In this document: positions 34,272 to 42,058 of the stretch, in pieces
Layout: the number at the start of each line of letters is the position of its first letter
How positions within the stretch are numbered: the stretch's first letter is position 1
Assembly (NCBI RefSeq): GCF_900112755.1
Contig: NZ_FOMW01000011.1
Location: forward strand, 107,405-171,404
From: Sulfitobacter brevis
GTDB taxonomy: Bacteria; Pseudomonadota; Alphaproteobacteria; Rhodobacterales; Rhodobacteraceae
Length of the DNA: 64,000 nucleotides
Reading direction: 5' to 3'
Program-made: the position numbers and the translations under genes
Notes under the pieces: generated by a model
Seen by the model: only the letters and a program-made list of their open reading frames with translations
Database searches by the model: none
Told to the model about the DNA's origin: nothing

Positions 34272-35912
34272 TCAGGGGGCCAATGGCGCCTCGGAGAAGG
34301 GGCGAAAATTGGCGAAATCCCAGTCCCGGCCCGGTGCGGCAGAGATCAGGGCTTTGGTGTAATCCTCTTGTGGCGCGCCCAAAACCTGAGCGGCGGGACC
34401 GTATTCGACGACGCGGCCGTACTGCATCACGATCACCTCGTCGCAGATTTGCGCGGCCACGCCGAGGTCGTGGGTGATGAACAAAATACCAAGGCCAAGC
34501 CGCTGTTGCAGCTCTGCCAAAAGCTCCAGCACCTGCGCCTGCACAGAAACGTCCAAGGCCGATACCGCCTCATCCGCGACCAGCACGTCAGGTTCCATTG
34601 CCAGTGCACGGGCAATCGCGATGCGCTGGCGCTGGCCGCCGGAGAACTGGTGCGGAAAGCGGTCGATGGCGCTGGCGGGAAGGCCCACAAGCTCGAGCAA
34701 TTCACGGGCACGCGCCATCGCCTTGGCGCGGGGCACGCCAAAGTTTAGCGGCCCTTCGATGATCGACTGCCCTACCTCGATGCGCGGGTTGAGCGAACGC
34801 ATCGGATCTTGAAAGACGATCTGGATTTTCTTGCGCTGCGGTTTCAGCTCGCGCTGTTTCAGCGTTGCGATATCACTGCCACCGACCATGATGCTGCCCG
34901 AGGTCGGATCAATCAGCCGCATGATACAGCGTGCCACGGTCGATTTGCCCGACCCGCTTTCGCCGACAATCCCCAGCGTGCGGCCCTTCATCAACTTGAT
35001 GCTGACATCCTGCGCCGCCTTTACCTCCCGCGCGCGGGTAAAGATCCCGCCGCCGCCGTAGGTTTTACAAAGTTTGTCGGTGCTCAGCACAATCTCCTTC
35101 GAGCCCTCTGCACGGGCCATGCGCGGCACATGGCTCGGCACCGCCTGTAAAAGCTGGCGCGTATAATCGGTCTGCGGATGGCGCAGCAGGTTTTCGACGT
35201 TCTGGGTCTCCATCACTTCGCCAAGCTTCAGCACTGTCACATCATCGGCAATCTCCGAAACAACCCCCATGTCGTGGGTGATGAACAAAACTGCCGTGCC
35301 CTGCTGCTCGCGCAATTCGCGGATCAGGCTGAGGATTTGGGCCTGCGTGGTGACATCAAGCGCAGTTGTCGGCTCGTCTGCGATCAGCAGTTGCGGCCCC
35401 ATCACCAGCGCCATGGCGATCATGATACGCTGGCGCTGCCCGCCCGAAAGCTGGTGCGGGAAGCTGCGATACATCTTTTCCACATCGGGCAGATGCACGC
35501 CTTCCATCATCTCCATCACCCGCTTGCGGCGGGCCGATTGTGACAGGTTGGTGTGAAACTCCAATACCTCTTCAATCTGTTGGCCGACGCGGGCAACCGG
35601 ATTAAGCGCGGTCATCGGCTCCTGAAAGATCATCGACATCGAGGTGGCCCGCAATTCACGCATCCGCGCGGGACTGGCCCCGAGCAACTCCTCCCCCTTG
35701 AGTTTGATCGAGCCCGCAATCGGCGACAAAACCGGCGGCAACAGCCCCATAGTCGCCAGCGCGCTCAGCGATTTACCGGAGCCGCTTTCGCCGACCAGAC
35801 ACATAGTTTGCCCCGGCTCGATCGACAGATTCAGCCCTTTGACAACCTGCTGGTCCTTGTTGCCGTTCAACGCGATCCGCAGATTGCGAATATCCAACAA
35901 ACCATTGCTCAT
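34272..35912 (-). CDS. Dipeptide/oligopeptide-type ABC transporter, fused double ATPase
   Basis: 546 aa, two ATPase domains in one chain (DppD-DppF fusion, GsiA-like). Domain 1: Walker A GESGSGKSLSA near residue 37, signature LSGGQRQRI, Walker B LLIADEPTTALD. Domain 2: Walker A GESGSGKSTVAR near residue 317, signature FSGGQRQRI, Walker B VLVADEAVSALD (Ala where Pro is common). Each domain has the oligopeptide-type C-terminal extension. Its start overlaps the DppC-like permease stop by 4 bp. It powers import of the peptide-like substrate bound by the protein at 37833-39452. Confidence 0.93.
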   Translation of the reverse strand: MSNGLLDIRNLRIALNGNKDQQVVKGLNLSIEPGQTMCLVGESGSGKSLSALATMGLLPPVLSPIAGSIKLKGEELLGASPARMRELRATSMSMIFQEPMTALNPVARVGQQIEEVLEFHTNLSQSARRKRVMEMMEGVHLPDVEKMYRSFPHQLSGGQRQRIMIAMALVMGPQLLIADEPTTALDVTTQAQILSLIRELREQQGTAVLFITHDMGVVSEIADDVTVLKLGEVMETQNVENLLRHPQTDYTRQLLQAVPSHVPRMARAEGSKEIVLSTDKLCKTYGGGGIFTRAREVKAAQDVSIKLMKGRTLGIVGESGSGKSTVARCIMRLIDPTSGSIMVGGSDIATLKQRELKPQRKKIQIVFQDPMRSLNPRIEVGQSIIEGPLNFGVPRAKAMARARELLELVGLPASAIDRFPHQFSGGQRQRIAIARALAMEPDVLVADEAVSALDVSVQAQVLELLAELQQRLGLGILFITHDLGVAAQICDEVIVMQYGRVVEYGPAAQVLGAPQEDYTKALISAAPGRDWDFANFRPFSEAPLAP

Positions 35913-36799
35913 CTTTCGATCCCCCGCTTGGCCATGCGAGGATCAAGTGCGTCGCGCACCGCGTCCCCCAAAAGATTGATCGACAAGATCGCAACCGAGA
36001 CGACCAGACCGGGCCAGAGTACGATGCCGGGGTTGATCTGGAAATAGATGCGCCCTTCGGCCATGATATTGCCCCAGCTTGGTGTCGATGGGTTGATGCC
36101 CGCGCCCAAAAACGACAGGATCGCTTCGGTCAGGATCGCGGACGCGCAGATATAGGTGCCTTGGATGATCAGCGGCGCGATGGTGTTGGGCACCAGATGG
36201 CGGCGCATGATCAGCGCAGTGGAGGACCCCGCCGCAATCGCCGCCTCAACGTAAGGCTCCTCCCGCGCCGAAAGCACCAGCGAGCGGACCAGACGCACCA
36301 CGCGGGGCACTTCGGGAATGGTGATCGCGATGAGCACTGTCCAGATCGTCGCCCCCCAGAGCGAGACAATCGCAATCGCCAAAAGGATGCTGGGAATTGC
36401 CATCAACCCGTCGACCATGCGCATCAACACCGCGTCGATCCAGCGGATGTAGCCTGCGAAAAGCCCGAGGATCAGCCCGAAGAAAACCGCAAAGATCGCG
36501 GCCGCCACACCCACGACCAAGGACACCCGTCCGCCCATCAAGATCCGCGAAAACAGATCGCGCCCGTAAGCGTCGGTGCCCAGCCAATAGGTCTCTGACG
36601 GGGGTTTGAGCCGCACGGAAGGGGTTAACCGCACCGGATCATGGGGCACGAGCCAAGGTGCAAAGAGTGCCGTCAGGACGACCACCAACAAGATGATCGA
36701 GGCGATCAGCACCACAGGGCTGGAGGTGACAATCTCGGCCACACGCGACACCGGAGAGATGCGCTGTCGCGGGGCAAGAGGGGTTGATTGATCTGTCAT
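35909..36799 (-). CDS. Dipeptide-type ABC transporter permease (DppC-like)
   Basis: 296-aa permease with an N-terminal helix after a short cytoplasmic tail and five more helices. The DppC-type entry LGTDAYGRDLFSRILMGGRVSL is at about residues 72-93 (given as LGTDAYGRDLFSRI and LMGGRVSL). The EAA loop is EEPYVEAAIAAGSSTALIM. It overlaps both neighbours by 4 bp. Confidence 0.92.
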   Translation of the reverse strand: MTDQSTPLAPRQRISPVSRVAEIVTSSPVVLIASIILLVVVLTALFAPWLVPHDPVRLTPSVRLKPPSETYWLGTDAYGRDLFSRILMGGRVSLVVGVAAAIFAVFFGLILGLFAGYIRWIDAVLMRMVDGLMAIPSILLAIAIVSLWGATIWTVLIAITIPEVPRVVRLVRSLVLSAREEPYVEAAIAAGSSTALIMRRHLVPNTIAPLIIQGTYICASAILTEAILSFLGAGINPSTPSWGNIMAEGRIYFQINPGIVLWPGLVVSVAILSINLLGDAVRDALDPRMAKRGIER

Positions 36800-37740
36800 G
36801 CGTAACGGATCCTTGGATCAAGAATTACATAAGCGATGTCGATCAGCAGATTGATGACCACATAGATCAGCGAGGCCAGCAGGATCACCGCCTGAATCAC
36901 CGGATAGTCCCGCGCCAGCACGGCATCGACGGTGAGGCGCCCCAGACCCGGCAGGTTGAACACGCTTTCGGTCACCACCACGCCCGAGATGATCAGCGCC
37001 AGCCCGATCCCGATCACCGTGATGATCGGCACCGAACAGTTGCGCAGCGCATGGCGCATCAACACGCGGCTTTCAGGCAGTCCTTTGGCCCGCGCCGTAC
37101 GCACATAGTCATCGCCCAAAATCTCCAGCATCGAAGTGCGGGTGATCCGAGCGATCAACGCGATATAAAGCAGCGTCAGCGTGAAAGTCGGCAGCGCGAT
37201 GGTGTGGAAGAATTTGCCTACGCCGTCGCCAATGGGCTTGAACCCCTGCACCGGAAACCAGCCCAGTTGCATCGAAAAAAGCGAGATCATCAGATAGCCG
37301 ATCACAAAGACCGGCACCGAAAAGCCCAATACTGATAGCAGCATAACAAAGCGGTCAATCAATGTGCCGTGTTTCCACGCCGCGATCACACCCAGCGGCA
37401 CGGCAATGGCGACGGAGAGCACGATAGTGGTCAGCGCCAGACTGATAGTCGGCTCCATCCGTGCGGCGATGAGTTCGATTACCGGTTTGCCAGAAATGAT
37501 AGAGGTGCCAAAATCACCCTGAAAAAGCTGGCCAATCCATCTGAAGAATTGCGTAAACAGCGGGTCGTTTAGCCCCAGCGAGGTCCGGATCGCCTCTAGC
37601 TGTGCGGGGGTGGCGGTATCGCCCGCAATGATCGCTGCCGGATCGCCGGGCGTCAGCCGCAGCAGCAAGAATACAAAGAGTGCGACAAATCCCATCACCG
37701 GAATCGCGGCGAGGATGCGTTGCAGGATATAGCCGAGCAT
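36796..37740 (-). CDS. Dipeptide-type ABC transporter permease (DppB-like)
   Basis: 314-aa permease, six helices, beginning MLGYILQRILAAIPVMGFVA. The N-terminal LTPGDPAAIIAGDTATPAQLEA segment (shown as LTPGDPAAIIAG) is typical for DppB. The EAA loop reads DDYVRTARAKGLPESRVLM. It follows the binding-protein gene after a strong hairpin and overlaps the DppC-like gene. Confidence 0.92.
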   Translation of the reverse strand: MLGYILQRILAAIPVMGFVALFVFLLLRLTPGDPAAIIAGDTATPAQLEAIRTSLGLNDPLFTQFFRWIGQLFQGDFGTSIISGKPVIELIAARMEPTISLALTTIVLSVAIAVPLGVIAAWKHGTLIDRFVMLLSVLGFSVPVFVIGYLMISLFSMQLGWFPVQGFKPIGDGVGKFFHTIALPTFTLTLLYIALIARITRTSMLEILGDDYVRTARAKGLPESRVLMRHALRNCSVPIITVIGIGLALIISGVVVTESVFNLPGLGRLTVDAVLARDYPVIQAVILLASLIYVVINLLIDIAYVILDPRIRYA

Positions 37741-37800
37741 GCGGCGGACCTCTCAAAGCTGCCCACAGCCTCAGGCAGGCCGGGGTGGTACAAATAATGA

Positions 37801-37826
37801 AACGGCCCCGCGTTGGCGGGGCCGTT
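37801..37826 (-). terminator. Hairpin between the dipeptide-type binding protein and permease genes
   Basis: AACGGCCCCGC (37801-37811) pairs perfectly with GCGGGGCCGTT (37816-37826) around GTTG. On the minus strand TCATTATTTG follows. It is a likely partial terminator that keeps binding-protein mRNA in excess. Confidence 0.75.
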
Positions 37827-37832
37827 GTCAGA

Positions 37833-39452
37833 TCAGTTCTTGGTGATGTTCCAGAAGAACGGCACCGGTCCGTCCAGCACACCTTCGAGGTTGGACGTCC
37901 ATGCTGTCGGCACAAAATACTGGCCGATAGGAGCATAGATGCCTTCCTCATAGGCAACCTTCTGGATTTCGACAGCATACTCTTTTTGCTTGGCCGGGTC
38001 AGTTTCGGTGGCATAGGCCATCCGCAACTCTTCCAGCTTCGGCACATCAGGCCATCCGAACCAGCCGCCCTCGGCGCCTTTGCCGTTAACCATGTTGTTG
38101 ACCAGCGGGTTGAATACGTCCGCCCCGACCCAGTTGGTCATGAACATGTGCCAGCCGCCATCATCCACGCCCGCTTGGCTGGCGCGACGACCCACAAGGG
38201 TCTGCCAATCCATCGCTTGCAGATCGACGACAAAGCCCGCATCGCGCATCGCTTGTGCCACAACAACAGGCTGGGTACGCAGCGTGCCCACATCAGTTGG
38301 CTGCATGATTACAATCGGCGTGCCATCATATCCGGCTTCTTTCAGCAACGCTTTCGCCTGCTCCATCCCGTTGCCTTGGGTCAGCGTTTCCGAGCCGACA
38401 TCAGAGGCCAGTGGCGTGTTACACACAAACATCGCACCACAAAGCGCATAGAGTTCGGGGTTGCCAACCAAGGCACCCAGAACGTCCTTCTGGTTCACCG
38501 CAGCAATCGCCGCCTTGCGGATCAGCGGGTTGTCCATCGGCGCGTTCAGCACGTTTGGCCGCATGATGGTCTGCATCCCCATCGCATTGAGGTTTTTGAC
38601 CTCGATCTCCGGATTGGCCTCAAGGATTGGCAAAAGATCAGACGGCGGGCTTTCCCAATAGTCGATCTCGCCGGCCTGAATGGCGTTCAGTGTGGTCTGG
38701 TCATCGGGCATCACCACCCATTCGACGCGATCCACGTTGACCACCTTGCCCCCCGCAGCCCAGCTCGCTGGCTCGCTCCGCGGCACGTACTCTTCGAACT
38801 TGGCATAGACAGCCTTCACGCCGGGCTGGAATTCTTCGGACACCCATTTGAACGGGCCGGAGCCGATTTGCTCGGCGATCGCCTCGGTCGAGGGGGTCTC
38901 GGCCAGACGCTTTGGCATGATGAAGGGCACGTTCGATGAAGGCTTGGCAAGGCTATCAATCACCAGCCCGTAAGGCTCGCGCAGGGTCATGACGAAAACG
39001 TTGTCACCCTCGCTCGACATATTGTCGACGAAGGACATCAAGACCTGCCCCATGCCGTCGCGCTCGCCCCAACGGGCGATGGATGCGGCAACGTCGTCAC
39101 CTGTCACCGGCGCACCGTCGTGGAATTTCAGCCCCTCACGAAGGGTGAATTTATAGGTCAGCCCGTCGTCCGAAACCGTGTGGCTTTCGACCATTTGCGG
39201 CTGCGGTTTCAGATCGCTATCCAGCGCATAGAGCGTGTCGAAGATCATATAGCCGTGGTTGCGGCTCATATAGGCGGTGGTCATGATTGGATCGAGCACG
39301 CGCAGCGCCGAGTGTTTGACCGCTGTCAGCGTCTGGGCAAAGCTCGGGCCCGCCATCAGCGCTAATCCGGCGACCGTGGCTCCCAATAATGAGCTGCGCA
39401 GCGCGCCGCCCATCACTCGGGACTTGGATTTCAGGGGGGTGGAAAGTTGCAT
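37833..39452 (-). CDS. ABC transporter substrate-binding protein, family 5 (dipeptide/nickel type)
   Basis: 539-aa periplasmic protein with a long signal peptide (cleavage near SFA-QT, about residue 40). Family-5 marks: DTLYALDSDLKPQPQMVES and YKFTLREGLKFHDGAPVTGDDV (shown as FTLREGLKFHDGAPVTGDDV) at about residues 94-113. The large pocket of this family takes peptides or other bulky ligands. With its neighbours, a hydrolysable acyl-peptide or cyclic peptide is a reasonable guess. It follows the M81 gene after a strong terminator-like hairpin. Confidence 0.92.
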   Translation of the reverse strand: MQLSTPLKSKSRVMGGALRSSLLGATVAGLALMAGPSFAQTLTAVKHSALRVLDPIMTTAYMSRNHGYMIFDTLYALDSDLKPQPQMVESHTVSDDGLTYKFTLREGLKFHDGAPVTGDDVAASIARWGERDGMGQVLMSFVDNMSSEGDNVFVMTLREPYGLVIDSLAKPSSNVPFIMPKRLAETPSTEAIAEQIGSGPFKWVSEEFQPGVKAVYAKFEEYVPRSEPASWAAGGKVVNVDRVEWVVMPDDQTTLNAIQAGEIDYWESPPSDLLPILEANPEIEVKNLNAMGMQTIMRPNVLNAPMDNPLIRKAAIAAVNQKDVLGALVGNPELYALCGAMFVCNTPLASDVGSETLTQGNGMEQAKALLKEAGYDGTPIVIMQPTDVGTLRTQPVVVAQAMRDAGFVVDLQAMDWQTLVGRRASQAGVDDGGWHMFMTNWVGADVFNPLVNNMVNGKGAEGGWFGWPDVPKLEELRMAYATETDPAKQKEYAVEIQKVAYEEGIYAPIGQYFVPTAWTSNLEGVLDGPVPFFWNITKN

Positions 39453-39520
39453 TGGATACTCCCGTGGTTGGTTGGTAGAAACGTCCGGCCTTATTGGCTC
39501 TTGTGACGCGGTGGATAAAA

Positions 39521-39563
39521 AGCGGGGGTCGGGGCAGCGGGCGCGTGGCGCCCTGCCCCGACC
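39521..39563 (-). terminator. Terminator-like hairpin between M81 gene and binding-protein gene
   Basis: GGTCGGGGCAG (39527-39537) plus GGCGC pair with GCGCC plus CTGCCCCGACC (ending 39563), with a two-base bulge and a GTG loop. On the minus strand CCCGCTTTTTA follows, so partial termination after the M81 gene is likely. Confidence 0.75.
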
Positions 39564-39565
39564 GT

Positions 39566-41080
39566 TTAAGCAGGGTCGGGCGGCGCGAAGACGCGGCCCA
39601 TCGGTTCCATTCTCATACCTTTCGCGAGGTTGCGAAACGGCAGACTGGCGGGGCTGACAGGCATCGGTCCGGGGGCGGTGCAGGTCAGGATCGTTTCGGC
39701 AATCGGGTCAAAGTCTGCGCGGAAATGAACCGAGCTTTTGTTGACCAATATTTTCTGCTCTGTCGGTTCGATCCCGACAAAGCGGTACATCTGCTGGTCG
39801 GCCATCTGCGCCTTTTGGCTGGTCACCACCACGCGCACACCGCCGATCCGCAAACAGGCTGACGGCCCCATATCCAGCGCGGCCCCGCCATAGAACGGCC
39901 CCGTGGCGATGAGCTTGCCGTCCGACAATGTCTCTACGGTAAAGCGCCCCCGAAACGGGCTGTCGTCCTCAACGCCGGAGGCGCCGCCCAAAGCCAGATC
40001 AATCTCGGCACCCTCCCCTGCGGCATGGGCAGCCTTGGCTGCAGCGGGATCGACCATATTCCCAAGAGCAGCGGCCTGCGCGTTATTGCGCACCAACGCG
40101 CGCAGCATCCCTGTCGTGTTAGAATCGCCCCCCGCGCCGGGGTTGTCTTGGGTATCGGCAATCACCACAGGCCGGCGCGCGGTCTGCGCCAGCCGCATCG
40201 CCTCAATCACCCCCGCATCCGGGTCGTATGTCTTGCCAACAAATTCGGGTTCGGCCTGCACCACCGCCTGCTCAATCCGGTCGGCGGCCTGATCCGCCGC
40301 CTCTCGGGTGGTGCCATAGCAAATCACCGTGGGGCCACAGCCGGGAAAGTCGGCGGCAGGGAAGCCAAAGAAGAACGAAGTGCTGGCCACGTCGCCGCCT
40401 TCGGCCTCGGACACCAATTCATAAAGCCCTTTGGCTGGAAACTCACGGGTGCTTTGCCACGCAATAGGCACCAGAAACGGCAGGCGGCGAAAAGCTTTGG
40501 CAAAAGGTTTACCGCGCCTCATCAAAACATCGAGCTGTGCTGCTGCGCGATGTCCGGTATCGGACATATCAATATGTGGATAGGTGCGAAAACCGACCAG
40601 CACATCCGCAGCATAGACCATTTCCTGGGTGATATTGCCGTGCAAATCCAAGGCCGCAGCAATCGGGACATCTGGCCCCACCGCGGCACGCAGCCGCATC
40701 AGGAAATCGCCCTCACCGTCGTCGATATGCTCAGCCACCATTGCACCGTGCAGGTCGATAAAAATTCCGTCCAGAGCGCCCGCCGCGACGATGCCGGCGA
40801 TAATCTCGCCAGTGATACTGTCGTAAGCGTCCTGCGCTACATGCGCTGAAGGGATCGCACCGGCCCAGAGGATCGGCACCATCTCCCAATTCGCCGCTTC
40901 GCCAAATTCGGCAGCCCCGGAAATGCCCAGATTAATGCCACGGCTTTGGCTGATCACATCCGCGCCCCGCGCCAGAGGCATGTAGCCGCCGCCATGGAGG
41001 AAATCCGCCATCAGCGCCTTGGTCGGCGCAAAGGTATTCGTTTCATGCAAAAATCCCGCAAGCGCGACACGAACCGACAT
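39566..41080 (-). CDS. M81 family metallopeptidase (MlrC-like)
   Basis: 504-aa protein of the family named for MlrC, which degrades linearised microcystin peptides. Metal-ligand regions are FIDLHGAMVAEHIDDGEG (about residues 107-124), AALDLHGNITQEM (about 142-154) and ADTQDNPGAGGDSNTTGML (about 310-328). The N-terminal LAGFLHETNTFAPT is diagnostic. No signal peptide. It is the first gene of a minus-strand operon with a dipeptide-type transporter and two M20 enzymes, divergent from IclR. Most such homologues outside microcystin degraders act on unknown peptide-like substrates. Confidence 0.9.
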   Translation of the reverse strand: MSVRVALAGFLHETNTFAPTKALMADFLHGGGYMPLARGADVISQSRGINLGISGAAEFGEAANWEMVPILWAGAIPSAHVAQDAYDSITGEIIAGIVAAGALDGIFIDLHGAMVAEHIDDGEGDFLMRLRAAVGPDVPIAAALDLHGNITQEMVYAADVLVGFRTYPHIDMSDTGHRAAAQLDVLMRRGKPFAKAFRRLPFLVPIAWQSTREFPAKGLYELVSEAEGGDVASTSFFFGFPAADFPGCGPTVICYGTTREAADQAADRIEQAVVQAEPEFVGKTYDPDAGVIEAMRLAQTARRPVVIADTQDNPGAGGDSNTTGMLRALVRNNAQAAALGNMVDPAAAKAAHAAGEGAEIDLALGGASGVEDDSPFRGRFTVETLSDGKLIATGPFYGGAALDMGPSACLRIGGVRVVVTSQKAQMADQQMYRFVGIEPTEQKILVNKSSVHFRADFDPIAETILTCTAPGPMPVSPASLPFRNLAKGMRMEPMGRVFAPPDPA

Positions 41081-41144
41081 TGCTGACTACTGACCCCCGA
41101 CTACGACCGCCTTGGCATACTCGACATGCCTCACCGGCCCTCAC

Positions 41145-41163
41145 TGTATTGCATCGTAATACA
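41145..41163. promoter_or_regulatory. Candidate IclR operator
   Basis: TGTATT-N7-AATACA is a perfect 6-bp inverted repeat in the 154-bp gap between the divergent M81 and IclR genes. The following 30 bases contain a repeated TTGCAT and are AT-rich, as promoters in this genome appear to be. Confidence 0.45.
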
Positions 41164-41234
41164 ATTGCATTGCATCATATACAAAAGCATGATTTATCAT
41201 AAGTCAATGGCGCTGTTGTTTCGGAGCAATCCCC

Positions 41235-42047
41235 ATGCTTAAGACCACCACCCGCGCCGAATCCGGCCTCAGGGATTTGACGGAAGAACAACGCTCGGAC
41301 ACCTTATTTGTAAGGTCCGTCGAAAAGGCTATGAATGTTTTATCGGCTTTTCACCACGCTGACGGTCCGCTGTCCTTGAGCGAAATAGCGCAACGTGCGG
41401 GCGTGGATCGTAGCGGCGCCCAGCGGATGGTACATACGCTGCGCACGCTCGGATATATCCGCCGCGACGCCCGCGAAAACGGGTTTCTCCCGGGAATTCG
41501 GATACTTGATCACACCTTGGACACCCTGCGGCTCGATCCGCTGGTGCGATTCGCGACACCCGTGCTGTTGGAGCTACGAAAGTCGGTCCGCGAGCGGGTC
41601 GATCTGTCGTTATTCGACGACCTGCGAGTTTTGTATGCGCTGCGCCTGCAAACCAAGCGCCAGAACTTCTACGCGACCCTCGTGGGTCATAGCGTTCCGA
41701 CCTATTGCAGCTCGGGCGGCTGGGCCATCATGTCCAAGCTAGAAGATGATCAGGTGCGCGACATTGTTGAACGCACCGACCTGCGCCCCTTCACCAACGA
41801 GACCATCACGACCGTGGAAGAAGTCATCGAGAAGGTCACCGAGACCCGCGACAACGGCTTTGCGCTCGCCACCAGCCAAATCGTCTCCGGCGAGATTGCC
41901 GCAGGCTTTCCCGTCCTTGATGCCAACGGCAATCCGGTCGGCGCGATCCATATCGCAGGCTCGCTGTCGGAATGGACGGTCGAGGATTACATCAACCATG
42001 TCGTGCCGCTGGGCCAGGAAGCCGCCCGCGCCATCAGCTATTATTAA
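41235..42047 (+). CDS. IclR family transcriptional regulator
   Basis: 270-aa regulator. Winged helix at about residues 30-95 with LSLSEIAQRAGVDRSGAQRMVHTLRTLGYI (shown as SEIAQRAGVDRSGAQRMVH). The effector domain contains GHSVPTYCSSGGWAIMSKL and AAGFPVLDANGNPVGAIHIAG, typical ligand-binding stretches. CGGAG precedes the ATG. It is divergent from the M81/dpp/M20 operon and is followed 11 bp later by a penicillin-acylase gene, so it probably controls both directions. Confidence 0.92.
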   Translation: MLKTTTRAESGLRDLTEEQRSDTLFVRSVEKAMNVLSAFHHADGPLSLSEIAQRAGVDRSGAQRMVHTLRTLGYIRRDARENGFLPGIRILDHTLDTLRLDPLVRFATPVLLELRKSVRERVDLSLFDDLRVLYALRLQTKRQNFYATLVGHSVPTYCSSGGWAIMSKLEDDQVRDIVERTDLRPFTNETITTVEEVIEKVTETRDNGFALATSQIVSGEIAAGFPVLDANGNPVGAIHIAGSLSEWTVEDYINHVVPLGQEAARAISYY

Positions 42048-42058
42048 AGGAATTTTAT

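Noticed and set aside
37680..38939. 419-codon open frame on the plus strand
   Set aside because: Antisense to the family-5 binding protein, which has a signal peptide and clear motifs; the plus frame has none.
41081..41234. Repeated TTGCAT in the IclR gap as a CRISPR or iteron array
   Set aside because: Only two or three irregular short copies within one promoter; no spacers, no cas or replication genes.
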